This document shows positions 1-8,839 of a DNA stretch of 64,000 nucleotides, piece by piece. A model generated the notes under the pieces. The model saw only the letters and a list, made by a program, of their open reading frames with translations, made no database searches and was not told the DNA's origin. Location: contig JAFLEH010000004.1 in the NCBI GenBank assembly GCA_017301995.1, positions 248,001-312,000 of the forward strand, in the 5' to 3' direction. This stretch comes from Verrucomicrobiota bacterium (GTDB lineage Bacteria; Verrucomicrobiota; Verrucomicrobiia; Verrucomicrobiales; Akkermansiaceae). The stretch's first letter is position 1. Each line of letters starts with the position of its first letter. Both the position numbers and the translations under genes were made by a program.

Positions 1-2
1 CA

Positions 3-968
3 TGGCATTCGGGAAGTGGTCCCGAGGATTGCGATCGCGGATTCTGGCATAAGGGAAACGCGGGTAACGGCACGCGCCCGGTGGGCAGCCGTCCGCCCAA
101 CCCATGGGGACTTTCGATAGGCGGCAACGTGAGCGAGTGGTGCCTCGATTGGTATGCGAACTATCCGGCGGGCGAGGCGTCCGACCCGCGGCAGGACAAT
201 CCGAATCTCAGTGACAAACCCCGGCGGGTTTTGCGTGGGGGATCCTGGATCCGGGATGCGAAAAACACCCGCAGCGCCGCCCGATACCGGGCCGATCCGC
301 GCAGCCGCAATGCGGATATCGGTTTTCGGATCGTTTGTTCGACGGCTGAGCCGACACCGGTATCCACGCCGACGCCGGTGGCTCCTCCCGCGCCGAAAGT
401 GGAGGCCGAACCGGGTGATCCGCCACGCCAGCAGCCGGTCGCTCCGGCTCCGGCATCCGAACCTGCGCCTGGTAGATCGTCCGGTTCCTCCGGAAGTTCG
501 GGGGTGGTGGTGAATACGGGAATCAGCGGTTTGCTAGGCGGTCTGTTTTGTCTGGCGGTTCCGATTCTGGTGGTGGTGCTGCTGTTCAAGTTTCTAACCG
601 GAAGTGGTCGCGCCGTTTCCACGTACGTGCCGGCGGATCCTCCGGTTCCGCCGAAACGCAGGCAGTTGATCCGCAAGGCTTCCGATGGATTCTGGATCGA
701 TGGCGACTGGCCGGTCGGCACCGCGCTGCGGATCCATTATGTGGTGAATGGATTGCCAGCGGATCTGACCATGGACTACCGTCCGGGGCCGGATGGCCAG
801 TTCGTGTACACCGGCGGCGACGCGGCATCGGTTAGTGTCGTGCCGGACGGTGACGATCCGATGCCCGTTCCTGCGCCGCTTTTCGTCCCGCCTCCGGTTA
901 GCGAGGAGCGCCATGTGGATCCGCCGCGGCATGATCCGAGGCCGCCCCGCTTTCCATCCGCCTACTGA
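3..968 (+). CDS. SUMF1/FGE-like domain protein with C-terminal membrane anchor (5' truncated)
   Basis: The reading frame is open from the window edge, so the N-terminus is missing. The visible part begins inside a formylglycine-generating-enzyme-like (SUMF1) domain with the motifs GNVSEWCLDWY, RVLRGGSW and GFRIVC. A proline-rich linker follows, then one hydrophobic segment around SGLLGGLFCLAVPILVVVLL, then a basic tail with a small soluble region and more proline. In the SUMF1 family these motifs form the C-type-lectin-like fold; only true FGEs oxidise the sulfatase cysteine, and many bacterial homologues have other or unknown roles. The catalytic cysteines cannot be assessed in this fragment. 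A sulfatase that would need FGE activity is encoded at 59851-61431, but a link is only inferred. Confidence 0.75.
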   Translation, partial: WHSGSGPEDCDRGFWHKGNAGNGTRPVGSRPPNPWGLSIGGNVSEWCLDWYANYPAGEASDPRQDNPNLSDKPRRVLRGGSWIRDAKNTRSAARYRADPRSRNADIGFRIVCSTAEPTPVSTPTPVAPPAPKVEAEPGDPPRQQPVAPAPASEPAPGRSSGSSGSSGVVVNTGISGLLGGLFCLAVPILVVVLLFKFLTGSGRAVSTYVPADPPVPPKRRQLIRKASDGFWIDGDWPVGTALRIHYVVNGLPADLTMDYRPGPDGQFVYTGGDAASVSVVPDGDDPMPVPAPLFVPPPVSEERHVDPPRHDPRPPRFPSAY

Positions 969-977
969 CATTCGGGA

Positions 978-3611
978 ATGGTTGGAGGAGATTGGCAAGC
1001 ATGCGTGACGGACGGTGAACCGCGCCGGCCGTGGTTGGCCGCGCGCACCCGGCGGAGTTTGTTGGCCGCGGGCTTCGTGCGGATTGCAGAGGATCCGGAG
1101 GTGCTGTCTGGGGAAGGTCCGGTTCTTCTGGTCCGGGCCGGGCAGGTGTTGGCGAAACCACGGGACTTCCGCCCGCCGCCGGGTGGTGATCGCCCGTTGA
1201 TCGGGGTGGGCTTGCCTCCGTCCGGAGAATGGGGAGATTTCCACGCCGTCCACGGCGGTCTCTATCCGGCGGAGCATCCGCTGCCGCCAGTGCTCTGCGA
1301 GTGGCATGCGGGATTGGAGTCCGCAAAGCACCGGATCAATGGAGGTCTGCCGGAAAAGGAGTGTCGGATCGTGCATTGGACGCCGCTTGACCTCGCGGCC
1401 ACCGACGAGCGGATCGCGATCTATCAAATCGTGACCAGTCTGCAACATGGTGGGGCGGAAATGATCGCCCGCGAACTGGCGATGGCACTGCCCGAGTGCG
1501 GCGTGGCCGCGCGCCTGGTGGTGTTGGGGCATCCGCATCGGAAGCCGCTGGAATACCCGCCCGGAACGCTCGATCTATCAGGCGTGCCACGGTCCGAGCG
1601 GGCCGCCGCGCTCGCGGTGCGGGCGGTTGCGGACGGGGTGGATTTGCTGCACGTTCATCTGACTGGCGTGGCCGCGACCCGCGAGCTTTCGGCCTCGGGC
1701 ATTCCCGTGATGGCCAGCGTTCACAACACGCGCGCGGGTTGGCCGGGCGGTTGGGAAACCCTGCGGAAAGGGGATGTGGCGCTGATGATCGCCTGTTCGC
1801 GCGCCGTGGAGAACGAGCTGCGCGAGGCGCTGCCGGGCATTCCGGTGCGGACGGTTTGGAACGGCATCCGGCCCAACCATTTTCCCGAAACTCCGATGCC
1901 ATCACGCGACGGTGGATTCACCCTCGCCTGTGTGGCCAATCCCCGGCCCCAAAAGCGCCTGCACCTGCTTCCCGCCATTCTCGCGGCGACCGACAAGGCG
2001 CTCGCCGCCGCCGGCCTAACCGGCATTGGGGCGCGGTTGGTGATCGCGGGCGAAACATCGCCCGACCTGGCGGATGCCGTGGAGGCCCGCGCGCTGACCG
2101 ATGCCGAGGCGGTTAGGCTCGGTGTGGCGGAGCGGCTCCGGTGGACCGATGGCGCGGTTCCGGTGCGGGAGGTTCTGGCCGACGCCCACGCTCTGGTGTC
2201 GTGCAGCGCGCACGAGGGGCTGAGTCTGGCGCATCTTGAGGCTCTATCAAGCGGACGTCCGGTGGTGGCGTGCGATACCGGAGGCACGCGGGAACTCGCA
2301 TGGCGGAATCCGGCGGTGATCCTGATGGATCCGGATGCCCCGCCGGAGGATTTCGGGGCTGCCCTGGCCAAAGTTCTGCTCGAGCCGCCACCATCGGCGC
2401 ATCGTCTGGTTTGGCGGGATTTCACCACCTCCCGCATGGCCGCGCGGGTGGCGATGCTCGCGCGGCAGGTTGTGAGCGGGCACGGCGCGACCGGAGAGGC
2501 CCTGTGGTTCGTGACCAACAATCTATCCACCGGAGGGGCGCAATCGTCGCTCCGGCGATTGGTCAAGCGGATACGGTCGTCCGGGCGGGAGGTTCGGGTC
2601 GCGCTGTTGCAGGAATACCCCGAGCATCCCACGGCGGGGCGGCTTGATCTGCTGGATGCCGGCATTCCCGTTTTTGTTCCGCCGCCCGCGGGGCTGATCG
2701 ATCCATCGGACGCGGTTGACCGGATTCTATCAGAAATGGCGGTGGCTCAGCCGGGTTCGGTGGTGTTTTGGAACGCGATCACCACCCACAAGCTGCTGCT
2801 GGCCGATGCCCTGCCGTTTGGCAAGGTGTTCGATATTTCGCCGGGGGAGATGTGGTTTTCATCGTTTGACCGGTGCATGGAGAACCCGCCACCGGGATTG
2901 CCGTGCAGGTCGGCCGAGGACTACGGGCGGTTGTTGGAAACGATGGTGGTCAAATATCACGCCGAGGCCGCGAGGGCGGCGATGTTGGGTGCGCCGGTGG
3001 CGGTGATTCCCAACGGAGTGGAGATGCCCGATGGATATGGATGCAAATCGCCCCGGTCCGGTCCGCCGGTCTTCGGGACGGCGGTTAGAATCAGCCCGCA
3101 GAAGCGGATCGACGAGTTGTTGGACGCGTTTCGAATCGCTCTGCCGGAGATATCGGGAGCGGTGCTGAGAATTGCCGGCGGGGTGGAAACCGGAGCGGAC
3201 GAATGCGCCGCGGAATTGCGGGAGATGGCGGAAGGTTTGCCGGTGGAGTGGATGGGCGAACTTCGTGGCGAGGCGCTCGCCGGGTTTCATGCGGAATGTG
3301 ATGTTTTCGTGATGATCTCGGATCCGGCAGGCTGTCCGAACGCTTCGTTGGAAGCGCTTGCCGCAGGGTTGCCGGTAATTGCCACCGATGTGGGCGGCGC
3401 GTCCGAGCAGGTTTTGGACGGCGTGAACGGACGGTTGGTTCCGGCCCGTGACATCGGGGCTTTCGCGCGGGCGATGGTGGATCTCGCCCATGATCCGGAA
3501 CGACGCCAAGCGATGGGAGATGCCGCGCGCGAACACATTCGCCGCCACTTCATGTTGGAACGGATGACTCTCGATTACCTCAAGCTGTTTTGTACCGATG
3601 AGCGGATCTAA
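978..3611 (+). CDS. Double-domain GT4-type glycosyltransferase (877 aa)
   Basis: Two complete glycosyltransferase group 1 (GT-B) modules lie in one chain. The first starts near residue 145 (YQIVTSLQHGGAE) and contains the sugar-nucleotide-binding stretch EGLSLAHLEALSSGRPVV. The second starts near residue 509 (WFVTNNLSTGGAQ) and contains PNASLEALAAGLPVIATD. About 140 residues before module 1 match nothing I recognise. GT4 enzymes usually transfer sugars from nucleotide donors in polysaccharide, glycolipid or glycoprotein synthesis; donor and acceptor are unknown here. The gene overlaps the following epimerase by 14 bp, so the two are probably translated together. The ATG at 978 lies 7 bp after the previous stop. 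A later start is possible because the N-terminal region is unsupported. Confidence 0.85.
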   Translation: MVGGDWQACVTDGEPRRPWLAARTRRSLLAAGFVRIAEDPEVLSGEGPVLLVRAGQVLAKPRDFRPPPGGDRPLIGVGLPPSGEWGDFHAVHGGLYPAEHPLPPVLCEWHAGLESAKHRINGGLPEKECRIVHWTPLDLAATDERIAIYQIVTSLQHGGAEMIARELAMALPECGVAARLVVLGHPHRKPLEYPPGTLDLSGVPRSERAAALAVRAVADGVDLLHVHLTGVAATRELSASGIPVMASVHNTRAGWPGGWETLRKGDVALMIACSRAVENELREALPGIPVRTVWNGIRPNHFPETPMPSRDGGFTLACVANPRPQKRLHLLPAILAATDKALAAAGLTGIGARLVIAGETSPDLADAVEARALTDAEAVRLGVAERLRWTDGAVPVREVLADAHALVSCSAHEGLSLAHLEALSSGRPVVACDTGGTRELAWRNPAVILMDPDAPPEDFGAALAKVLLEPPPSAHRLVWRDFTTSRMAARVAMLARQVVSGHGATGEALWFVTNNLSTGGAQSSLRRLVKRIRSSGREVRVALLQEYPEHPTAGRLDLLDAGIPVFVPPPAGLIDPSDAVDRILSEMAVAQPGSVVFWNAITTHKLLLADALPFGKVFDISPGEMWFSSFDRCMENPPPGLPCRSAEDYGRLLETMVVKYHAEAARAAMLGAPVAVIPNGVEMPDGYGCKSPRSGPPVFGTAVRISPQKRIDELLDAFRIALPEISGAVLRIAGGVETGADECAAELREMAEGLPVEWMGELRGEALAGFHAECDVFVMISDPAGCPNASLEALAAGLPVIATDVGGASEQVLDGVNGRLVPARDIGAFARAMVDLAHDPERRQAMGDAAREHIRRHFMLERMTLDYLKLFCTDERI

Positions 3612-4476
3612 CACACATCGCCGCGCGCTTGTCACCGGGGCTTCGGGCTTTATCGGGAGTTATGTCGTTCGCGGAATGTCGGATGCCGGATACGATGTGA
3701 CCGCGCTCGATATCCGGAATACTCCGGCGCTGCCCGATGGGGTCGGGATGGTTGTCGCGGACATCAGGCATGATCCGTTTCCCGAGGAGCCGTTCGACGT
3801 GGTGATCCACCTGGCGGCGCTGGGGGGCGTCAGAGCGTCGGTGGAGCGCCCAGCCGACTATCAGGCGACGAACGTGGATGGCACGCGGCGATTGTTGGAT
3901 TGGGCGTCGTCCGGGTGGTGCGGTCGCGTGGTTTTCGCCTCGTCATCGAGCGTGTACGGCGTCACCGGCGGTCGGGCCAGCGTGGAGACCGATCCGCCCG
4001 CGCCGCTGAGTCCCTACGCGGTGACGAAGGCGGCCGGTGAGGAGTTAGGGAGGCGGTTCGCTGTTGAGGGGCGGACATTCACGGCGCTGCGGTTTTTCAC
4101 GGTATGGGGAGAGGGTCAGCGACCGGATCTGGCGCTCGCGCTGTTCAGGCGGAAATTGCAGGCTTCCGAAGCGATCACCGTGTTTGGCGATGGACGGCAG
4201 CGGCGGGACCTGACCCACGCGTCGGATGTGGTTAGGGCGGTGCTGGCAGCGGCGGACCGTTCCGGGCCTGGGTTCCGGATCTTCAACATCGGAACGGGGC
4301 GCAACCACTCGGTTTTGGAAATGGTGGGGGCCTTGGAGAGCAAACTCGGTCTAACCGCCAATTTGCGGTTTGAGCCGGGTCATCCCGCGGACGTGCCGGA
4401 AACCCTCGCCGATCCCCGTCGGGCTGCGGAAGAGTTGGGCTGGATCGCCCGTGTCCGGTTTCCCGATGGGTTGTGA
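3598..4476 (+). CDS. NAD-dependent epimerase/dehydratase (extended SDR)
   Basis: A 292-aa extended short-chain dehydrogenase of the nucleotide-sugar epimerase/dehydratase type. Residues 8-20 carry the Rossmann motif TGASGFIGSY, a Ser-rich strand (FASSSSVYG) supplies the catalytic Ser, and SPYAVTKAAGEE holds the Tyr-x3-Lys pair. RRDLTHASDVVRA is the usual C-terminal substrate-domain motif. It overlaps the upstream double glycosyltransferase by 14 bp, so it probably makes or modifies the nucleotide sugar that enzyme uses. The exact reaction (GalE-, UGE- or dehydratase-like) cannot be read from the sequence. Confidence 0.9.
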   Translation: MSGSNTHRRALVTGASGFIGSYVVRGMSDAGYDVTALDIRNTPALPDGVGMVVADIRHDPFPEEPFDVVIHLAALGGVRASVERPADYQATNVDGTRRLLDWASSGWCGRVVFASSSSVYGVTGGRASVETDPPAPLSPYAVTKAAGEELGRRFAVEGRTFTALRFFTVWGEGQRPDLALALFRRKLQASEAITVFGDGRQRRDLTHASDVVRAVLAAADRSGPGFRIFNIGTGRNHSVLEMVGALESKLGLTANLRFEPGHPADVPETLADPRRAAEELGWIARVRFPDGL

Positions 4477-4499
4477 CGTGGGGAAGGGAATGTCCGCGG

Positions 4500-6308
4500 T
4501 CACTTGCCGGAGGCCTTGCCAAACTCCCGCAACGTCTGGCGGAATGCGGACGCGGGTTGGTTCGCGGTGACCGCTCCGCCGGTGCGGTTGACGATGTGGT
4601 TGATCGCGCTGCCCGGCTTTCCGTTGAGCCAGATGGTGGTCAGGTTGCGCAATCTAACGCCCTCGGCGACGGGTGCTTCGATCGCGCTGTCGAGTTCCAC
4701 CGCGGCATCGCGGAAATAGCAGTACACGCCGAGCCCCCATGCCTCGTGGCGGGTCACTGAGTCGGCGACCTTGTAGGAGGCGTAGCCTTTGGTTTTCCCG
4801 TTCATCCAGGATGCTTGGTCCGGAACGTCGTAGGGGATTTCGGATTGATAGAAATACAGACGTCCGCCATTGCCGTTCCAGAGCGTCTGGTATTGGTTGT
4901 GGTGTTCGTTGAAGAGTCCGTAGATGATCGCGTTGTCGCCGTTGACGACGAGGCCGTTTTTGGTCGGGTTTCCGGTCCATGAAGCGCCGGAACCGTGGTC
5001 GGCGCGCCAGATCCAGATTTGGTCGGCCACCACATCGCGGCTGTTGATCCGGATGCCGGTGTCATTTCGGCCGGGCGCGGGGCCGCCGGTTCTGACAGTT
5101 AGATCATAGAGGAATGTGGGATCGGCCGCGTGGCTGGCTGAGCAATCGGGTGGTCCTACGTCGAGGATGACCGGCGAGTTCGCGGGGCCCGCCTCCAGCG
5201 TGAGGCCGGCCAGGGTGACGCCGTCCACGTCCGCGATCGAGATGGCGGCCTTGCCGGTGGTTGGGATGAGGGATGGCAGGCCCAGGCCGAACAGGATGGT
5301 TCCCGGTTTGGTGATTTTGAGGGTTTCATCCAACCGATAGACGCCCGGCGTGAAAAGCAGGTGCCTGCCGTCCGCGAGGGCCGCGTTGAGCTGGGCGGCG
5401 GTGGCGGTTTCCGGGCGGGCGATCAGGAACTTGTCGAGGGGGATATCTTTTCCGAGAGGCTGCGAGCCCGACCAAGAGGTTCCTTTCGCGTTCTTGCGGA
5501 GTGCGGGGACGAATAGTTGATAGGCACCGGTTTTGTCCACGCGGAGGAACGGCTTTTCGCGGATCACCGGGGTTTCGGCGATGACGGTGTAGGCGGGTTC
5601 GGGAAACTCTCCGGCGGGCGCGTTTTCGCAGCCCACGAAGACCATGTTCCAGACCGCGTTGCTCCATCCCCCCCATTTGCTGTTGCGGGAAAGCCATTGT
5701 TGTTGGGATGCGGAGACGACTTTGCCATCAACCAATGAATCCGCCAGAAAGCCGCCGCTCGCCCAGCCGGCGTTCCAGTTGGAATCGAAATCGAACAGAT
5801 GCAGCTCGCCGATGACATGCAGCCGGCGCAGCGGGGCCGCCTGGGAAACGGCGATGCGGGTGACGCCTTTGGTGGACGTCGGATTGATCGCGAGGTTCTC
5901 GATGGTCCGCCAGAAATTGCAGGTCGCGTTGGCGTTCGGCATCCATTTGGCGGGAACGTTGACGCCGCCGTTGATCCGCACGTCGTCGGGTGACAGACCG
6001 AGCCCCGCGACGTGGGTGTAAAAGCCAACATTGAAGGTCAGATCGTAGTTTCCCGGTTTGAAAAGCAGCGCATGGCGTTCGGAGCCGAACTGATTGGCTT
6101 CCATCTTTGTGAAAACGGCGTCCGCCGTCGCGCGGATCTCGGCGGCAGACGTCGTGGAATCGAACACATGGACGTTGGGGCCGAACACGGTCGAGTTAGA
6201 TGGTGCGGCAAGCAGCGTCGATCCAACCAGAACCGAGAGCGCGACGGCCGCGATGCCAGACGATGCGGTTTTCTTCCGGGGTGGATGGCCGTGTGCTTTG
6301 TAAAACAT
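4500..6308 (-). CDS. Secreted parallel beta-helix (pectate-lyase-like) protein
   Basis: A 602-aa protein if started at the ATG at 6308, which places a basic stretch (PPRKKT) directly before a hydrophobic signal peptide ending near LLAAPSNS. An in-frame ATG at 6386 would add 26 residues before the signal and is less likely. The body has short beta-strand turns typical of right-handed beta-helix proteins (for example KPGTILFGLGLPSLIP and ADVDGVTLAGLTLEAGP), alternating with Asn/Gly-rich loops. Similar secreted proteins have been annotated as adenylyl-cyclase-like or coagulation-factor-domain proteins without enzymatic proof. A carbohydrate-binding or cleaving role outside the cytoplasm is inferred. 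It is convergent with the epimerase gene. Confidence 0.75.
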   Translation of the reverse strand: MFYKAHGHPPRKKTASSGIAAVALSVLVGSTLLAAPSNSTVFGPNVHVFDSTTSAAEIRATADAVFTKMEANQFGSERHALLFKPGNYDLTFNVGFYTHVAGLGLSPDDVRINGGVNVPAKWMPNANATCNFWRTIENLAINPTSTKGVTRIAVSQAAPLRRLHVIGELHLFDFDSNWNAGWASGGFLADSLVDGKVVSASQQQWLSRNSKWGGWSNAVWNMVFVGCENAPAGEFPEPAYTVIAETPVIREKPFLRVDKTGAYQLFVPALRKNAKGTSWSGSQPLGKDIPLDKFLIARPETATAAQLNAALADGRHLLFTPGVYRLDETLKITKPGTILFGLGLPSLIPTTGKAAISIADVDGVTLAGLTLEAGPANSPVILDVGPPDCSASHAADPTFLYDLTVRTGGPAPGRNDTGIRINSRDVVADQIWIWRADHGSGASWTGNPTKNGLVVNGDNAIIYGLFNEHHNQYQTLWNGNGGRLYFYQSEIPYDVPDQASWMNGKTKGYASYKVADSVTRHEAWGLGVYCYFRDAAVELDSAIEAPVAEGVRLRNLTTIWLNGKPGSAINHIVNRTGGAVTANQPASAFRQTLREFGKASGK

Positions 6309-6483
6309 GAATGAAGGATAGCGAGGTGGGCGGACGGGGACAATCCCCCCGAATAGGGTAGAGGATCGGTCACTGCCACTCGGCATCCGGTTTTGCCTGG
6401 TCTGGCTGCTGCGGAAATCTGGCTAGGAAGTGCCCCCTTGCGATTTTCCGCCCCGGCATTACATTGGGGGCGACACGCAAACC

Positions 6484-6798
6484 ATGAGCAAACCGACCCC
6501 GCAAATCACCGTTTATCTGAAGACCTACTGTGGCTGGAGCCAGGGCGTCCGCGCCGTTTTGGCGAAGTATGGCCTGGCCTATGAGGAAAAGGACATCATC
6601 AGGAACCCGGCGTTCCGTTGGGAAATGGAGCAGCGCAGCGGCCAGTCGCTCTCGCCCTGCGTGGTGGTGGACGGAAAAATGCTCGCGGACGTGAGCGGCG
6701 AGGAGGTCGAAAACTGGCTGGTGGAAAACGGCTACGTCGAACGCAGCGACGCCGCACCGGAGGCTCCGATTTCGTCGCCCTGCGCCCACGAGGCGTGA
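6484..6798 (+). CDS. Glutaredoxin-like protein with CGWS active site
   Basis: A 104-aa thioredoxin-fold protein. It opens with a beta strand (QITVYLKTYCGWS) carrying a single-cysteine CGWS motif, similar to the CGFS motif of monothiol glutaredoxins. SPCVVVDGKML has the conserved proline region, followed by the C-terminal helix EEVENWLVENGYV. Monothiol glutaredoxins usually act in Fe-S cluster handling or glutathione-linked redox control in the cytoplasm. An extra Cys lies in the C-terminal tail (SSPCAHEA). I start at the ATG at 6484; an upstream in-frame start at 6430 would add 18 residues with no domain support. It runs divergently from the beta-helix gene. Confidence 0.85.
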   Translation: MSKPTPQITVYLKTYCGWSQGVRAVLAKYGLAYEEKDIIRNPAFRWEMEQRSGQSLSPCVVVDGKMLADVSGEEVENWLVENGYVERSDAAPEAPISSPCAHEA

Positions 6799-6872
6799 TT
6801 TCGGGGCGGAAATTCGGGATTTCCGAAAAAAAACACCGACAAACGCCCGGTCGTAGGGTTTTATACGTCCGA

Positions 6873-7403
6873 ATGTCACTCACCTTGGCGGATTCCTGGA
6901 AACAATGGCTGGCCGAAAACGGTCCGCGGTTGCTGGTATTCGCGCGGTCGTGGGGAAATTCCCAGCACGACGCGGAGGATCTGCTGCAGGAGGCGATCCT
7001 GCGGCTGTGGCATTTTCAGGAAGACAAGGGTGGCGGTCCGCCGGATCTGCCGCTGGCGTTTTCCACCATCCGCTTCTGCGGGCTGAATCTCCACCGCTCC
7101 GAAACCCGCCGCAAAAAGCGCGAGGAGTCGATCATTTACCTCAACGACCACCAGGATGTCTGGCTCGACCCGGTGCTGGAGGACGACGAGGAGGCCACCA
7201 TGCTGCGTGACGCCGTGGCCAACCTGAGCCCGAAACTCCGCGAAGTGGTCGTCATGAAAACGTGGGGCGGCCTCACTTTCGCGCAGATTTCCGAAACGCT
7301 CGCCATTTCCCAAAATACCGCCGCATCGCGGTACCGCTACGCCCTTGAGCAACTCGCTCATGAACTACGCCGACTGAAGGAGGTTCGCCATGCAAACGCC
7401 TGA
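6873..7403 (+). CDS. ECF-type RNA polymerase sigma factor
   Basis: A 176-aa sigma-70 family protein of the extracytoplasmic-function group. Region 2 is seen in SQHDAEDLLQEAILRLW (residues about 29-45) and region 4 in LSPKLREVVVMKTWGGLTF followed by the helix-turn-helix AQISETLAISQNTAASRY. The open frame extends upstream to 6618 but overlaps the glutaredoxin gene, so the ATG at 6873 is chosen. It overlaps the next gene by 14 bp, a layout usual for a sigma factor and its regulator. Target promoters and the signal are unknown. Confidence 0.88.
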   Translation: MSLTLADSWKQWLAENGPRLLVFARSWGNSQHDAEDLLQEAILRLWHFQEDKGGGPPDLPLAFSTIRFCGLNLHRSETRRKKREESIIYLNDHQDVWLDPVLEDDEEATMLRDAVANLSPKLREVVVMKTWGGLTFAQISETLAISQNTAASRYRYALEQLAHELRRLKEVRHANA

Positions 7404-7884
7404 TTCGATCGAAGCTGCCCTTTCCCGTCTGATGCCTCCGGCGCTCAGCCCGTCCGGGCAGCGGTCCATCGAGGCGATGTTGGAAGAATTGGCCGCCACC
7501 GCAACGGTGTCGCCGCTTCCGCAGCACCGTCGGAAGTTCCGGTATCTGATCCCCTCGGGGATTGCTGCCGCGCTGATGTTGGGCACCGGCGCGATGCTCC
7601 GGACGACTGCTCCCTCCACGTTCCCGGTTTCCGTTTCCTCCGCACCGGCGGTGGTTTCGGTGGCGGTGAACGACGACGAAGGGATCGTGCTGGTCCGCGA
7701 ATCGAGCCGGCTGATGGAACTTTCCGACGAAGGCTGGCTCGGCACGCCCGATGGCGACGCCGTGCAGGCTGTCCGCAGCCGGGTGATCGAGGCCAGCACC
7801 TTTCTCGACGAGGAAACCGGCGAGGAGGTGGTGGTGTCCGAACCCCGCGAGGAGACCGTCCTGATGCCGGTGTCCGTGTTTTGA
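7390..7884 (+). CDS. Small single-pass membrane protein, putative anti-sigma partner
   Basis: A 164-aa protein with a soluble N-terminal part of about 50 residues, one hydrophobic helix (YLIPSGIAAALMLGTGAML, about 55-73) and an acidic periplasmic part. The gene overlaps the ECF sigma factor by 14 bp. This topology and position match anti-sigma factors, but no zinc-binding HxxxCxxC motif is present, so the role is inferred from context. The PDZ protein 13 bp downstream probably belongs to the same operon. Confidence 0.65.
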   Translation: MQTPDSIEAALSRLMPPALSPSGQRSIEAMLEELAATATVSPLPQHRRKFRYLIPSGIAAALMLGTGAMLRTTAPSTFPVSVSSAPAVVSVAVNDDEGIVLVRESSRLMELSDEGWLGTPDGDAVQAVRSRVIEASTFLDEETGEEVVVSEPREETVLMPVSVF

Positions 7885-7897
7885 TCATTTTTCCCTG

Positions 7898-8779
7898 ATG
7901 AAAGCGTTTTCGCTCGTTGCCGTTTGCGTTTCCGCCAGTTTTCTGGTGGCAGGCGACGAGCGTCCCGCGGATCCGGTGGATCAGAAATCCCCCAAGCCTC
8001 CGACGCCCGAATTGGTGCCACCACCGCCGACGCCGGTGAAGCCGAAACCGCCGGCCGGGGTCTGGCTGGGCTGCGATTTCGCCAAGCCCGATCCGACCGC
8101 GATCGCACAGCTTCCCTCTCTGCCGCCCGGCATGGGCTTGGTGGTTCGCCGGGTTTTTCCGGATAGCCCGGCGGAAGCCTCCAAGATCGAAATGATGGAC
8201 GTGATCTGGAAGTTCGACGACCAGATGATCGTCAACCAGAGCCAGCTCGCCACGCTTCTCAACCTCAAGAATCCCGGCGACGGCGTGAGCCTGACGGTCT
8301 TCCGCGCGGGAAAGTCGATAGAGGTTTCCGTCAAACTGGCCGCCATTCCGCCTGAGATGGCCGAAACCTTCGAGCGGATGCGCGAGTGGATGAGGTTTCC
8401 GGACGAACCGGGCGGTCTCGGTGAGAAAATCGTGGACCGGGGTGATCGCACCGCCACCTACAAGACCGAACACGGCAAAGCGGTGGTCAAACGCGATGGG
8501 GAAGACTATCAGGTGACCATTCAGGATCCCAAGGGAGCGGAGTTGCTCAACAAGAAATTCCCCGCCGATGGCAAGTGGGACGGTATTCCCGATGGCTGGC
8601 ACCGCCGGGTTTGGGTGCTGCGCCGCAGCCTCGATTTCGCGTTGGAAAACAACAACCTCGCTCCCGTGCGCCCGCCGCGTCCCAGAGTGGTCCCGTCCCC
8701 AACCGAAGCGGTGATGCCGCCGCCCGCGGTCGTCTCTCCTCCGGGCAAACCCGCCTCGCCCGAGACCCCGGAACATTGA
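7898..8779 (+). CDS. Exported PDZ-domain protein
   Basis: A 293-aa protein with a signal peptide (MKAFSLVAVCVSASFLVAG), a Pro-rich linker, and one PDZ domain at about residues 65-150 containing PPGMGLVVRRVFPDSPAEAS and LKNPGDGVSLTVFRAGK. The C-terminus is Pro-rich. No protease domain is present, so it is probably a peptide-binding or scaffold protein in the periplasm. It closes the sigma factor, membrane protein, PDZ gene set and could sense misfolded envelope proteins; that is inference. A weak terminator follows at 8778-8804. Confidence 0.75.
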   Translation: MKAFSLVAVCVSASFLVAGDERPADPVDQKSPKPPTPELVPPPPTPVKPKPPAGVWLGCDFAKPDPTAIAQLPSLPPGMGLVVRRVFPDSPAEASKIEMMDVIWKFDDQMIVNQSQLATLLNLKNPGDGVSLTVFRAGKSIEVSVKLAAIPPEMAETFERMREWMRFPDEPGGLGEKIVDRGDRTATYKTEHGKAVVKRDGEDYQVTIQDPKGAELLNKKFPADGKWDGIPDGWHRRVWVLRRSLDFALENNNLAPVRPPRPRVVPSPTEAVMPPPAVVSPPGKPASPETPEH

Positions 8780-8804
8780 GATTCCGAACAATCTCGATTT
8801 TTTT
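8778..8804 (+). terminator. Weak Rho-independent terminator after the PDZ gene
   Basis: The 6-bp stem GAGATT/AATCTC with a 6-nt loop is followed by GA and seven T residues. It overlaps the PDZ stop codon by two bases and precedes the GreA-family gene. Confidence 0.5.
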
Positions 8805-8839
8805 CCCGGAATGCCTTGCGTTTTGCAAGTCGGTTCCCC

